Shown here: positions 24,150 through 32,770 of the stretch, piece after piece
Position numbering within the stretch: position 1 is the stretch's first letter
How the letters are laid out: each line of letters opens with the position of its first letter
Source: Bradyrhizobium xenonodulans
GTDB taxonomy: Bacteria; Pseudomonadota; Alphaproteobacteria; Rhizobiales; Xanthobacteraceae
Length of the DNA stretch: 64,000 bases
NCBI RefSeq assembly: GCF_027594865.1
Contig: NZ_CP089391.1
Location: 7,532,501 to 7,596,500, forward strand
Direction: 5' to 3'
Made by a program: the position numbers and the translations under genes
Notes under the pieces: generated by a model
What the model was told of the DNA's origin: nothing
Database searches by the model: none
The model's input: the letters and a program-made list of their open reading frames with translations, nothing else

Positions 24150-26243
24150 ATGCTCAATCGTCTGACCGTGTCCGCGCTGCTGAAGGCGGTGATCGCGATC
24201 ACGTCGGCCTGCGTGGTGATTGCGCTCTCGCTCACCGCCTACGAATCCTGGGACCGCCTCAAGACCGCCAACCGCATCTCGCAGATCGCCGGCGCGTCCG
24301 CCGATTTGTTCAAGACGATGCACAATTTGCGCACCGACCGCTCGACCACCAACCGGCTTCTCAACTCGACCGAGCCGATGGATGCCGAGATCGAGAAATA
24401 TCTGCGCGCGATCCGCGACGCCGAGATGCCCGCGATGGCACGCGCGCTGGAGCTGCTGCCCGCCATGGACTTCCCGCAATCGGGCACGCTGGTGCCGGAG
24501 CTCGCGCGTCTGCACAAATCACTGACCGAACAGCAGAAGCAGTTCTGGGAAGACGTGGCCAAGCCGAAGGACCAGCGCCGCGCCGGACTGCCGAAGGAAT
24601 ACATGGAGACGACGGGAAGCCTGCTCGAGACGCTCGACAAGCTCTCCAACATTCTGGCCGCCAGCGTCAATCACCAGGACGCGGCCATCGACCAGCTGTT
24701 GTCGATCAAGCAGAACGCCTGGCTGCTCCGCAACACCGCGGGCGAAGCCTCGCTGATCATCTCGACCGGCCTCAATGCCGGCCGTATCACGCCGGAGGCC
24801 CGTCTCGCCTACACCCAATTTGCCGGCGGCACGTCGGCAATGTGGAAGGCGCTGGAACTGTCGGCATCAGGCATGCAGTTGCCGCCCGCGCTGTCGTCCG
24901 CGATGGCTGCGGTCAAGACCGCCTATTTCGATCCGCAATATCTGGCCCTTCGCGATCGCCTGGCCAACACGCTCGCCAGCGGCGAAAAAGCCGAAATGAC
25001 CGCGAACCAGTGGACCCCTGTCACGGTGGGCCGCCTTTCCAGCGCGGTGGCCGTGGCCGAAGCCGCCCTCGACGCCGCCAAGGACCACACACTGGAGCAA
25101 CGCGGCGCCGCGCAGCGCGCGCTGATCGTGCAGCTTGCACTGCTGGCGCTCGCCATCGGCCTCGCCGTCGGCGCGGTCATGCTGGTCAATCGCCGCGTCA
25201 TCCATCCCCTCAACACCATCCGCGACGCCATGCTGAAGGTCGCCGGCGGCGATCTTGCGGTCGACAGCGGCTATCTCGACCGCCAGGACGAGATCGGCGC
25301 GCTGGCCGGCGCGCTGGAAACCTTCAAGCAGCAGGCGACCGAGAAGCTCAAGATCGAGGCGCAGGAGCGCGAACGCAATGTCGGCGCCTCGGCGCGCCAG
25401 CGCGCGGTCGAGGCCTATGTCGGCGAGTTCGAGGGCGCGGTGCGCAAGACGCTCGGCGAGTTGAGCGAGGCCTCCGGCGAGATGCGCAAGACCTCGGGCG
25501 ATCTGTCCAACGTGTCGCGCCAGACCAACGACCGCGTCCAGGTCGCCGGCAAGGCCTCCAATGACGCCTCCATGAGCGTCGACAGCGTGGCTGCGGCCGC
25601 CGAGGAGCTCTCGGCCTCGATCAACGACATCAGCCAGCAGGCCGCGCATGCCGCCGGCATCGCCAGCCGCGCCGTCAACCAGGCCCGCGAGACCGACGGC
25701 ACCGTGCAGGGACTGGCACAGTCCGCGGGACGCATCGGCGAGGTCGTCGGATTGATCAACACCATCGCGGCGCAGACCAATCTGCTCGCGCTCAACGCCA
25801 CGATCGAGGCCGCGCGCGCCGGCGAGGCCGGCCGCGGCTTTGCCGTGGTCGCCTCCGAGGTGAAGTCGCTGGCGAGCCAGACCGCGAAGGCCACCGAGGA
25901 AATCTCCGGCCAGATTGCCGACATCCAGCGGGTCGCAACCGACGCCATCAACGCGATCCAGACCATCGGCGGCATCATCGGCGAGGTCAACGAGGTCGCC
26001 ACCGCGATTGCCGCCGCCGTGCAGGAACAGGGCGCGGCAACCCAGGAGATCACCCGCAGCACGCAATTTGCGGCACAGGGCACCAAGAACGTCTCGGACA
26101 ACATTACCGGCGTCAAGGCCGACGCGGACGCCGCCGCAGCCGCCGCCGACAATGTGAAGCACGCCTCCGAGATGCTGGAGAGCCAGAGCCGCCAGCTCGG
26201 CCATGAGGTCAGCGACTTCCTCGGCAAGATCCGCGCAGCGTAA
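24150..26243 (+). CDS. Methyl-accepting chemotaxis protein, first of a tandem pair
   Basis: A 697-residue chemoreceptor. Helix TM1 is at about residues 8-30, a periplasmic all-helical sensor spans 31-324, TM2 is about 325-347, a HAMP domain follows ([17 protein letters not shown] near 352), and the cytoplasmic signalling domain occupies about 430-690. The hairpin tip [20 protein letters not shown] is canonical and contacts CheA/CheW. The C-terminus lacks the NWETF-type pentapeptide for CheR. The ligand is unknown. The ATG at 24150 has a G-run ribosome-binding site. The next gene encodes a close paralogue of identical length, with the signalling domains almost the same and the sensors more diverged. 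Confidence 0.95.
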   Translation: MLNRLTVSALLKAVIAITSACVVIALSLTAYESWDRLKTANRISQIAGASADLFKTMHNLRTDRSTTNRLLNSTEPMDAEIEKYLRAIRDAEMPAMARALELLPAMDFPQSGTLVPELARLHKSLTEQQKQFWEDVAKPKDQRRAGLPKEYMETTGSLLETLDKLSNILAASVNHQDAAIDQLLSIKQNAWLLRNTAGEASLIISTGLNAGRITPEARLAYTQFAGGTSAMWKALELSASGMQLPPALSSAMAAVKTAYFDPQYLALRDRLANTLASGEKAEMTANQWTPVTVGRLSSAVAVAEAALDAAKDHTLEQRGAAQRALIVQLALLALAIGLAVGAVMLVNRRVIHPLNTIRDAMLKVAGGDLAVDSGYLDRQDEIGALAGALETFKQQATEKLKIEAQERERNVGASARQRAVEAYVGEFEGAVRKTLGELSEASGEMRKTSGDLSNVSRQTNDRVQVAGKASNDASMSVDSVAAAAEELSASINDISQQAAHAAGIASRAVNQARETDGTVQGLAQSAGRIGEVVGLINTIAAQTNLLALNATIEAARAGEAGRGFAVVASEVKSLASQTAKATEEISGQIADIQRVATDAINAIQTIGGIIGEVNEVATAIAAAVQEQGAATQEITRSTQFAAQGTKNVSDNITGVKADADAAAAAADNVKHASEMLESQSRQLGHEVSDFLGKIRAA

Positions 26244-26257
26244 GACATACTGGCGCG

Positions 26258-26280
26258 CGTCCCTGCAAAAAGCAGGGACG
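26258..26280 (+). terminator. Stem-loop after the first chemoreceptor gene
   Basis: CGTCCCTGC-AAAAA-GCAGGGACG, a perfect 9-bp stem 15 bases after the stop. No T-run follows; it matches the end sequence of the family D repeat and may be a remnant of that element rather than a true terminator. Confidence 0.45.
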
Positions 26281-26351
26281 ACAGCGGAGATTGAGGCGCC
26301 GGTCGTCCGATTCCCGGCCCCGTAATTTTACGGCAGGAACACTGTCTAAGT

Positions 26352-26363
26352 TTTTACCCTTTT
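26352..26363 (+). promoter_or_regulatory. Motif shared upstream of both chemoreceptor genes, copy 2
   Basis: TTTTACCCTTTT again, 143 bases before the second chemoreceptor start, preceded by GTCTAAGT. Flanking sequence is otherwise different from copy 1, which makes retention of the 12 bases notable. Confidence 0.45.
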
Positions 26364-26430
26364 CGGGCCAAATGCGTTTCAGGCGCCTGCCTTAGGGCAT
26401 GCGCATCTGCTGCGTGCATCCCTTTGGTCG

Positions 26431-26475
26431 TTCGAAGTTCGTGGGGGCTTGCCGTTCGGGGCCACGAACTTCGAA
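26431..26475 (+). other. Perfect 14-bp inverted repeat in the second chemoreceptor leader
   Basis: TTCGAAGTTCGTGG at 26431-26444 is exactly inverted at 26462-26475, with a 17-base loop. It ends 19 bases before the start codon, so in the transcript it would form a strong hairpin near the ribosome-binding region, or in DNA serve as an operator. Confidence 0.7.
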
Positions 26476-26494
26476 ACGCATACCGGGGTGTTCG

Positions 26495-28588
26495 ATGCTC
26501 AATCGCCTGACCGTATCCACGCTGCTGAAGTCGGTGATCCTTTCAACCGCGCTCGTCGTCGTCATCGGCTTCTCGATCAGCGCATGGAGCTCCTGGACCC
26601 GGCTGCAAGCCGCCAACCGGATCGTCGCGGTCTCTGCCGCCTCGGCCGAAGTGTTCAAGGGGATGGCGAATATCCGGGCCGACCGCTCGACCAGCAACCG
26701 TCAGCTCACCTCGGACGTCGCGATGGACAAGGACATCGAGAAATACATTCGCGAGGTCCGTGACGCCCTGATGCCCGCCCTCGCCCGCACGCTCGAGATC
26801 CTGCCCACGACCGATCTGGCCCAGCGCGACACCCTACTGGCCGATCTCGGCGGGATGAACAAGACGTTGCTGGAAAAACAGGCGGAGTTCTGGACCGAGG
26901 TCGTCAAGCCCCGGGCCGAGCGCCGCGCGGGCCTCGCCAAGGAATATGTCGCGACCGAGGACGCGCTGATGGCGCTGCTCGACAGGCTCTCCGGCGCGCT
27001 CGCAGCGAGCGTCAACCACCAGGACGCGACCATCGACCAACTCCTGACCATCAAGCAGATGGCCTGGCTGCTCCGCAACACCGCCGGCGAATCCTCGCAG
27101 ATCGTCGGCAATGCGCTCAACGCCGGCAAGATCGCGCCCGAGGTGCAGCTTGCCTACACCAAATTGGTCGGCGGTACCGACACCGCCTGGACCGCGATCG
27201 AGCTTGCCGCCTCGGGCATGCAATTGCCGCCGGCGCTCGGCGCCGCGATCACCGAGACCAAGTCGACCTATTTCGATCCGCAATATACCGCGACGCGCGA
27301 CGGCGTCATCGCGACGGTCGCCAAGGGCGAGAAGCCCTCGATGACCGCCAATCAGTGGAGCCCCTATTCGGTGCCGCGTATGATGAGTGCGGTGAAGCTC
27401 GCGGACGCGGCGCTGCAAGCGGCCAAGGATCACTCCGCAGCTCAGCGCGCGACGGCGGTGCAATCGCTGATCTTGCAGATGGCGCTGCTCATCACCGCGA
27501 TCGTCCTGACCGGCGCCGCGATGCTGGCGGTCAGCCGCCGCGTGATCACGCCGCTGCATAGAATTCGGGACGCGATGCTCGAGGTCGCCGGCGGCGATCT
27601 CGGCGTCGACAGCGGCTATCTCGACCGCAAGGACGAGATCGGCTCGCTCGCCGGTGCGCTCGAAACCTTCAAGCAGCAGGCGATCGACAAGCTCAAGATC
27701 GAGGCGCAGGAGCGCGAACGCAACGCCGGGGCTGCCGCGCGCCAGCGCGCGATGGAGGCCTATGTCGGCGAATTCGAGGGCGTGGTGCGCAAATCGCTGG
27801 GGGAATTGAGCGAGGCCTCCGGCGAGATGCGCAAGACCTCGGGCGACCTCTCGGCCGTGTCGCGCCAGACCAATGAACGCGTCGAGATCGCCGGCAAGGC
27901 CTCGAACGATGCCTCCACCAGCGTCGAGAGCGTCGCCGCTGCCGCCGAGGAGCTGTCTGCCTCGATCAACGACATCAGCCAGCAGGCCGCGCATGCCGCA
28001 GGCATCGCCAGCCGCGCGGTCAATCAGGCCCGCGAGACCGACAGCACCGTTCAGGGGCTGGCGCAATCGGCAGGACGCATCGGCGAGGTCGTCGGCCTGA
28101 TCAACACCATCGCGGCGCAGACCAATCTGCTTGCCCTCAACGCCACGATCGAAGCCGCGCGCGCCGGCGAAGCCGGACGCGGCTTTGCCGTGGTCGCCTC
28201 CGAGGTGAAATCGCTGGCGAGCCAGACCGCCAAGGCGACCGAGGAAATCTCCGAGCAGATCGCCGACATCCAGAAGGTCGCCGGCGATGCCATCAACGCG
28301 ATCCAGGCGATCGGCGGCATCATCGGCGAGGTCAACGAGGTCGCAACCGCCATCGCCGCCGCCGTGCAGGAACAGGGCGCGGCCACGCAGGAGATCACCC
28401 GCAGCACGCAATATGCGGCGCAGGGCACCAAGAACGTCTCGGACAACATTACCGGCGTGAAGACCGACGCCGACACCGCGGCCGGTGCGGCAGACAACGT
28501 CAAGCAGGCCTCGGAAACGCTGGAGACGCAGAGCCGCCAGCTTGGCCAGCAGGTCAGCGACTTCCTGGGGAAGATTAGGGCGGCGTAA
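26495..28588 (+). CDS. Methyl-accepting chemotaxis protein, second of a tandem pair
   Basis: A 697-residue chemoreceptor with the same layout as its upstream neighbour: TM1 at residues 8-30, periplasmic sensor to about 324, TM2, HAMP, and the signalling domain from about 430. It starts with the same MLNRLTVS leader. The HAMP and signalling parts differ from the first copy by scattered substitutions only, while the sensor region differs far more, so the pair most likely arose by tandem duplication with the ligand-binding parts drifting apart or the signalling parts kept alike by gene conversion. No clear Shine-Dalgarno is seen; a strong hairpin lies in the leader. Confidence 0.95.
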   Translation: MLNRLTVSTLLKSVILSTALVVVIGFSISAWSSWTRLQAANRIVAVSAASAEVFKGMANIRADRSTSNRQLTSDVAMDKDIEKYIREVRDALMPALARTLEILPTTDLAQRDTLLADLGGMNKTLLEKQAEFWTEVVKPRAERRAGLAKEYVATEDALMALLDRLSGALAASVNHQDATIDQLLTIKQMAWLLRNTAGESSQIVGNALNAGKIAPEVQLAYTKLVGGTDTAWTAIELAASGMQLPPALGAAITETKSTYFDPQYTATRDGVIATVAKGEKPSMTANQWSPYSVPRMMSAVKLADAALQAAKDHSAAQRATAVQSLILQMALLITAIVLTGAAMLAVSRRVITPLHRIRDAMLEVAGGDLGVDSGYLDRKDEIGSLAGALETFKQQAIDKLKIEAQERERNAGAAARQRAMEAYVGEFEGVVRKSLGELSEASGEMRKTSGDLSAVSRQTNERVEIAGKASNDASTSVESVAAAAEELSASINDISQQAAHAAGIASRAVNQARETDSTVQGLAQSAGRIGEVVGLINTIAAQTNLLALNATIEAARAGEAGRGFAVVASEVKSLASQTAKATEEISEQIADIQKVAGDAINAIQAIGGIIGEVNEVATAIAAAVQEQGAATQEITRSTQYAAQGTKNVSDNITGVKTDADTAAGAADNVKQASETLETQSRQLGQQVSDFLGKIRAA

Positions 28589-28626
28589 GCTACGGTTAGA
28601 TCAAGAGCTGTAGCTACACCTTCGGT

Positions 28627-28757
28627 GTCGTCCCTGCGAAAGCAGGGACCCATAACCACAGGGATTGGTTTGGCGCGAGCTGGTCACTCCGGGCCTTCGC
28701 CAAACTTGATCCTGTGGTTATGGGTCCCGGATCCGCGCTTCGCTTGTCCGGGACGAC
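28627..28757. repeat. Dispersed palindromic repeat, family D (about 130 bp)
   Basis: It opens GTCGTCCCTGCGAAAGCAGGGACCC and closes with GGGTCCCGGATCCGCGCTTCGC then GTCCGGGACGAC. The arm CCCATAACCACAGG (after 28648) is inverted as CCTGTGGTTATGGG. This is another bradyrhizobial intergenic repeat type, here between the convergent chemoreceptor and DUF2865 genes. Confidence 0.75.
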
Positions 28758-28797
28758 AGCGATAATGAGGCGATAGCTCGCGCTCCACGCGAAGCCC

Positions 28798-29448
28798 CTA
28801 CTCCTTCGCCACCACCGGCACCTGGCGGAAACGCGCACGCACCGACTCGGGCAGCGGGGAGAAGTTCATCGCGACGCCGCGGCGGTCGTTGGCGTTGCGG
28901 CTGGCGACGACGAGGCCATCGCTGCCGGCAACGATATCGCCCTTGCGCAGGGTGGGATCGTCCTCGACCTTGACCTGGGCGAGCCCGACCGGATCCTTGC
29001 CGTTGCAGGTGCAGCCGGCAACGATCTCGTTGCGATAGCGGAAGGCGTTCGGCAGGTCGGAATAGGATTTTCCATTGTCGGTCGTGGCGTCGTCGATATT
29101 GCTGCCATAGACCAGCGAGGTTTCCGACGTCGGGCAGAAGCTCTTGCAGGACTGCGCCTTGCTTTCGGCGTCGTTTCCTTGCGCCGGGAAGTAACGGCCA
29201 TCGCATCCGCGAACGCAATAGGCGCTGCCGCCGCCATAAGAGGCTCGCTGGCGCGGCACGTCGTAGCGCGGCATGTCGTCGTTGGGGAACGGCATCCGGA
29301 TTTGCGGAGGCCGCGCTCCGAACGCGCCGAACAGTGCCGAGAAGAAATCTTCCGCATGCGCCGCCGGCGTCAGCGCGAGGCCGAGCGAGGCGACGGTGAA
29401 CAAGGCTGCCGCGACGCCAGCCAGCTTGCCGATCGAGCGTTGACTCAT
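28798..29448 (-). CDS. DUF2865 domain-containing exported protein
   Basis: A 216-residue protein with a signal peptide (cut near AAHAEDFF, about residue 34). The mature part has the DUF2865 pattern: GGGSAYCVRGCDGRYFPA near residue 75, a conserved Cys region CKSFCP near 100, then FRYRNEIVAGCTCNGKDPVGLA near 140. Six cysteines suggest disulfides. The family is confined to Rhizobiales and its role is unknown. The start ATG follows GAGG. It begins 15 bases after the L,D-transpeptidase stop on the same strand, so both are probably one transcript, which suggests an envelope role. Confidence 0.88.
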   Translation of the reverse strand: MSQRSIGKLAGVAAALFTVASLGLALTPAAHAEDFFSALFGAFGARPPQIRMPFPNDDMPRYDVPRQRASYGGGSAYCVRGCDGRYFPAQGNDAESKAQSCKSFCPTSETSLVYGSNIDDATTDNGKSYSDLPNAFRYRNEIVAGCTCNGKDPVGLAQVKVEDDPTLRKGDIVAGSDGLVVASRNANDRRGVAMNFSPLPESVRARFRQVPVVAKE

Positions 29449-29463
29449 GACCTCACTCAACTC

Positions 29464-30249
29464 CTAGTTCACGGCCGACGTCGAGATGTTCAGCGCCTGC
29501 CGGCCGGAAGGCAGCGCCGTCACCGCCGGCCGCTTGCGTACGGGATCGCTTCCTTTGTCGCCTCCCTTGGCCATCAGCGGCGCGTTCTTCGGCAGCACCA
29601 CGACCTTGGCGCCGATATTGACGCGGCTGAACAGGTCCGTGACGTCCTCATTGGTCATCCGGATGCAGCCCGACGAGACGAATTTGCCGATCGTGGTCGG
29701 ATCGTTGGTGCCGTGGATGCGATATTCGCTGGAGCCGAGATACATTGCGCGCGCGCCGAGCGGATTGCCGGGACCGCCGGCGACGAAGCGCGGCAGATAG
29801 GGCTGCCGTGCGATCATCTCGGCCGGCGGATGCCAGTCCGGCCATTCCGCCTTGCGGCTGACGCTCTGCACGCCCGCCCAGGTGAAACCTTCGCGGCCGA
29901 CGCCGACGCCGTAGCGGATCGCGCGGCCGTTGCCGAGTACGTAATAAAGGTAGGTGTTGCCGGTATCGATGACGATGGTGCCGGCCGGCTCGCTCCTGTC
30001 GAAGCTGACGATCTGCTTGCGCAGGCGGTCGGGCAACGCCGCATCCTCGTCGGCGGCCTGCGGCTGTTCAGCCGCGTAGCCCTGCGGGTAGGTGGTCTGG
30101 TCTTGCAGATAGATCTGCGGCTGCATCGGCGCGTAGCCGAGCGTCTGGGCCTGCGCCGCGAACGGCACGGTCAGCAATGCTGTCGCGAAGGCAAAAGCGG
30201 TGGCGGCGCGCGGCGAGAAGCGGCGACGGACTGAAGACAACTTTGTCAT
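29464..30249 (-). CDS. L,D-transpeptidase (YkuD domain)
   Basis: A 261-residue exported protein (signal peptide to about residue 34, AAQAQ). The YkuD catalytic domain covers about residues 85-220, with IVIDTGNTYLYYVLGNG at its start, the histidine motif HGTNDP near 178 and the nucleophile in SSGCIRM near 195. The enzyme forms 3-3 peptidoglycan crosslinks or anchors proteins to the wall. Many paralogues exist in Bradyrhizobium. An EcfG-type promoter on the same strand (30297-30322) ends 48 bases upstream, so stress induction is likely, and DUF2865 is co-transcribed downstream. Confidence 0.92.
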   Translation of the reverse strand: MTKLSSVRRRFSPRAATAFAFATALLTVPFAAQAQTLGYAPMQPQIYLQDQTTYPQGYAAEQPQAADEDAALPDRLRKQIVSFDRSEPAGTIVIDTGNTYLYYVLGNGRAIRYGVGVGREGFTWAGVQSVSRKAEWPDWHPPAEMIARQPYLPRFVAGGPGNPLGARAMYLGSSEYRIHGTNDPTTIGKFVSSGCIRMTNEDVTDLFSRVNIGAKVVVLPKNAPLMAKGGDKGSDPVRKRPAVTALPSGRQALNISTSAVN

Positions 30250-30296
30250 GTGCTGCCCCGTGAGATGTGTGCATCAGGTGATGCGGCTGTCCAACA

Positions 30297-30322
30297 AACG
30301 CAGCCAAGCCGACTCAAGTTCC
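30297..30322 (-). promoter_or_regulatory. EcfG-type general-stress promoter of the L,D-transpeptidase operon
   Basis: On the minus strand GGAAC (30318-30322) and CGTT (30297-30300) are separated by 17 bases, within the 16/17 spacing of the EcfG consensus. The site is divergent from a second EcfG-type site 60 bases away. Confidence 0.75.
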
Positions 30323-30381
30323 GCCGCTGGCTGCGGCGGCGACGTCACAGTCAAGCGAGCGCCAATTCACGAAGCCGCGAT

Positions 30382-30406
30382 GGAACCCAGGCGCCCTCCG
30401 GACGTT
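30382..30406 (+). promoter_or_regulatory. EcfG-type general-stress promoter of the AI-2E-type permease
   Basis: GGAAC (30382-30386) and CGTT (30403-30406) are separated by 16 bases. The -10 element ends 49 bases before the proposed GTG start at 30456. Confidence 0.78.
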
Positions 30407-30455
30407 GGTCGTTCATCAATGGGCGCGCGGAGGCTTCCGTGCGGGAGAAAATGTT

Positions 30456-31568
30456 GTGCGCGTCCTTCCGAGTGAACGTCTGATTCCCGGCAACAGCGAA
30501 GGCGCCCCGCTTCCCGACAGCCATGTCGAACTGCCACCGGTGATCCGCCGTACCGAGTTCGTCGCCTTTGCACTCGCCGGTCTGCTCCTCATCGCCGTGG
30601 TCGCGGTGCTGTATGTCGCCCGGGCGTTCTTCCTCCCGGTCGTGATGGCGATCGTCGCCGGCACGATGCTGTCGCCGGCGGCCTCCTTTCTGGAGCGGCG
30701 GCACGTGCCGCGCGCGGTCGGTGCAGTCCTGATCGTGGCCGCGGTGACCATGGTCGTCGCCTTCGTCGTCGCGCTGATCGCTGCGCCTGCAATGGAATGG
30801 AGCTCGCGCCTGCCGGAGCTGGGCGCGCAGTTGAAGGACAAGCTGCACGTGTTCGACCGGCCGCTCGCCCTATGGGCGGAGCTGCAAGCCATGGTCGGCG
30901 GCTCCGAGGGGCTGCCGAGCTTCCAGCTCCCGAAATTCGAATGGGTGCAGCCGACGCTGGAATTCCTCTCGCCAACCTTCGCCGAATTCCTGCTGTTCTT
31001 TGCCACCCTGATCCTGTTCATCGCAAGCTGGCGCGATCTGCGGCGGGCGTTGATCATGACGTTCAATGACCGTGATGCGCGGCTGCGCACCTTACGAATT
31101 CTCAACGAGATCGAGATCCATCTCGGCAACTATCTTTTGACGGTGACCATCATCAATATCGGCGTGGGCGTCGCGACCGGCATCGTGTGCGCGGCCACCG
31201 GCATGCCCAATCCGGCCGGGCTGGGTGCGCTCGCGGCCGCGCTCAACTTCATCCCGATCATCGGACCGGTCGCGATGTTCGTCATCCTGATCGTGGTTGG
31301 ACTCGTCGCCTTCCCGACCCTCAGCGGCGGACTGATGGCGGGGCTGGCCTTCGGCGGCATCACCTTCCTGGAAGGGCACTTCGTGACGCCGACCATCATC
31401 GGCCGCAGGCTGGCGCTGAATGCGCTCGCCGTCTTCGTCGCCCTGGCGTTCTGGACCTGGTTGTGGGGACCGATGGGTGCGTTCCTGTCGTCGCCGCTGC
31501 TGATCGTGGGGCTGATCCTGAAGGAGCATCTGCTGCCGGAGAATTCGCCGCAGCTCCCCGAGGAATGA
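30456..31568 (+). CDS. AI-2E family transporter (PF01594-type permease)
   Basis: About 370 residues with eight predicted helices. The pattern fits the AI-2E/YdgG-like family: VLYVARAFFLPVVMAIVAGTMLSP near residue 50, a large soluble segment (about 100-160), then SLLLFFATLILFI-type and LNFIPIIGP near 270, and EGHFVTPTIIGRRLALNALAVF near 315. Members transport small signalling or osmotic solutes, and the AI-2 label is not proof of substrate. The start is uncertain: GTG 30456, with GGGAG 11 bases upstream and just downstream of the EcfG-type promoter, is preferred to an earlier GTG near 30405 that would overlap the promoter. Confidence 0.85.
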   Translation: MRVLPSERLIPGNSEGAPLPDSHVELPPVIRRTEFVAFALAGLLLIAVVAVLYVARAFFLPVVMAIVAGTMLSPAASFLERRHVPRAVGAVLIVAAVTMVVAFVVALIAAPAMEWSSRLPELGAQLKDKLHVFDRPLALWAELQAMVGGSEGLPSFQLPKFEWVQPTLEFLSPTFAEFLLFFATLILFIASWRDLRRALIMTFNDRDARLRTLRILNEIEIHLGNYLLTVTIINIGVGVATGIVCAATGMPNPAGLGALAAALNFIPIIGPVAMFVILIVVGLVAFPTLSGGLMAGLAFGGITFLEGHFVTPTIIGRRLALNALAVFVALAFWTWLWGPMGAFLSSPLLIVGLILKEHLLPENSPQLPEE

Positions 31569-31583
31569 CCGGTTTCCCCGAAC

Positions 31584-31608
31584 GGAACTTACCCGACGAC
31601 GAAACGTT
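31584..31608 (+). promoter_or_regulatory. EcfG-type general-stress promoter before the DUF883 gene
   Basis: GGAAC (31584-31588) and CGTT (31605-31608) are separated by 16 bases and lie between the AI-2E-type gene and the DUF883 gene, 38 bases before its ATG. It would give a second transcript within the cluster. Confidence 0.78.
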
Positions 31609-31646
31609 TTCCGGCTATCTCAGCCGCCAACAATTCGGAGCCCAAG

Positions 31647-32018
31647 ATGTCATCGAGTAATGCCGAAGCCGGGATGAGAGACTGGACCGACAAAGCCACA
31701 AGAGAACGCCTCGAGAAGGATGTAGCAGCCGTGAAAAGCGATATCGCCGCCCTCACCGATCAGATCACCGACGCGCTCAACACCTTTGCCAATTCCACCA
31801 GCAAGCAGGCCCGCCGCGGCTATCGCCAGGCGCGCGAGAACGTGGATTCCGCGATCGACGACATGTCGGAACGCGGCGGCGCGATGATGGGTGCTGCACA
31901 AGACGCCTACGGCTCGATCGAGGAAACGCTGGAAGACGCGATCACGCAGCGGCCACTCGCGACCGTCGGTATCGCGCTCGGCATCGGTTTCCTGATCGGC
32001 GCCGCCTGGCGCCGATAA
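31647..32018 (+). CDS. DUF883 family membrane-anchored protein (ElaB/YqjD-like)
   Basis: A 123-residue protein with a long amphipathic helical region (residues 12-95, many Ala, Gln, Lys, Glu) and one C-terminal hydrophobic helix (residues 103-119, LATVGIALGIGFLIGAAW) ending in WRR. This is the DUF883 (ElaB/YqjD) layout: tail-anchored inner-membrane proteins, which in Escherichia coli bind ribosomes and are stress-induced. GGAG precedes the ATG at good spacing. It has its own EcfG-type promoter and is followed by a related membrane-protein gene. Confidence 0.88.
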   Translation: MSSSNAEAGMRDWTDKATRERLEKDVAAVKSDIAALTDQITDALNTFANSTSKQARRGYRQARENVDSAIDDMSERGGAMMGAAQDAYGSIEETLEDAITQRPLATVGIALGIGFLIGAAWRR

Positions 32019-32126
32019 AGCGCGCGGCAACATATTACGGCGGCGCTGCCACGCCGCCGACATTGGCTCGTGAGACGAGTTGGCTCGTGAGGCGATACGG
32101 CTTGTGGGGGATTGAGGAGCAAGTCC

Positions 32127-32582
32127 ATGTTTCAACGCATCATCGATGGCATCAGCGCATCGACCGGCACGACCGTCCGGCTGACGTCGCTCGCCGCAGG
32201 CACGGCCTTCGCGTTGTTCATCACGACCTGCTTCCTCTGTGCCGCCGCCTTCATCTCGGTCCTGGAGAAATACGGTCCGGTGCAAGCCTGTCTCGCAGGT
32301 GCCGGCATCTTCTTCCTGCTGACGCTCGCCGCGGCCGGCAGTTATTGGGGCTACAAGCGGGAGACGGAGAAGCGCGCGCGCATCGCGGCCGAGCGCGCCG
32401 CGAAGTCGGCGGCCTCGAGCATGCTCGCCGATCCCATGCTGCTCGCGACGGGGCTCCAGATCGTGCGCGCCATCGGAATCAAGCGGCTGCTGCCGATCCT
32501 GGCGATCGGCGGTGTCGCGCTCGGAATCATGGCGAGCCGCGCCGGCGTCCCCGACGACGCGTCGGCTGAACCGGCCGAATAG
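32127..32582 (+). CDS. Small membrane protein downstream of DUF883, holin-like
   Basis: A 151-residue protein with two long hydrophobic helices (about residues 22-50 and 52-76), a charged Ala-rich amphipathic segment (80-105) and a C-terminal helix (about 110-135). GAGGAG lies upstream of the ATG at 32127. The placement after DUF883, with a 108-base gap containing a direct repeat of TTGGCTCGTGAG, resembles the YqjD-YqjE arrangement of enterobacteria, in which a DUF883 protein is followed by a phage-holin-superfamily protein. I infer a YqjE-like role but the sequence alone is not diagnostic. Confidence 0.7.
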   Translation: MFQRIIDGISASTGTTVRLTSLAAGTAFALFITTCFLCAAAFISVLEKYGPVQACLAGAGIFFLLTLAAAGSYWGYKRETEKRARIAAERAAKSAASSMLADPMLLATGLQIVRAIGIKRLLPILAIGGVALGIMASRAGVPDDASAEPAE

Positions 32583-32770
32583 CGACGGCAGCGGGTTAGA
32601 AAATTTCGTTGTAAGTCCGACGAACGCATCGATCGGTATCCAGCACGGCCAGCCCCGCGCAATTTTGCGCCATCCCGGCGAAATCCGGTCCCGGTCACGC
32701 AAACGCTACTCGGATAGGCGGGCGGCTGCCGCTAAAAGCATCATCCTGATTCCCTAAGCTATTTTGCTCA

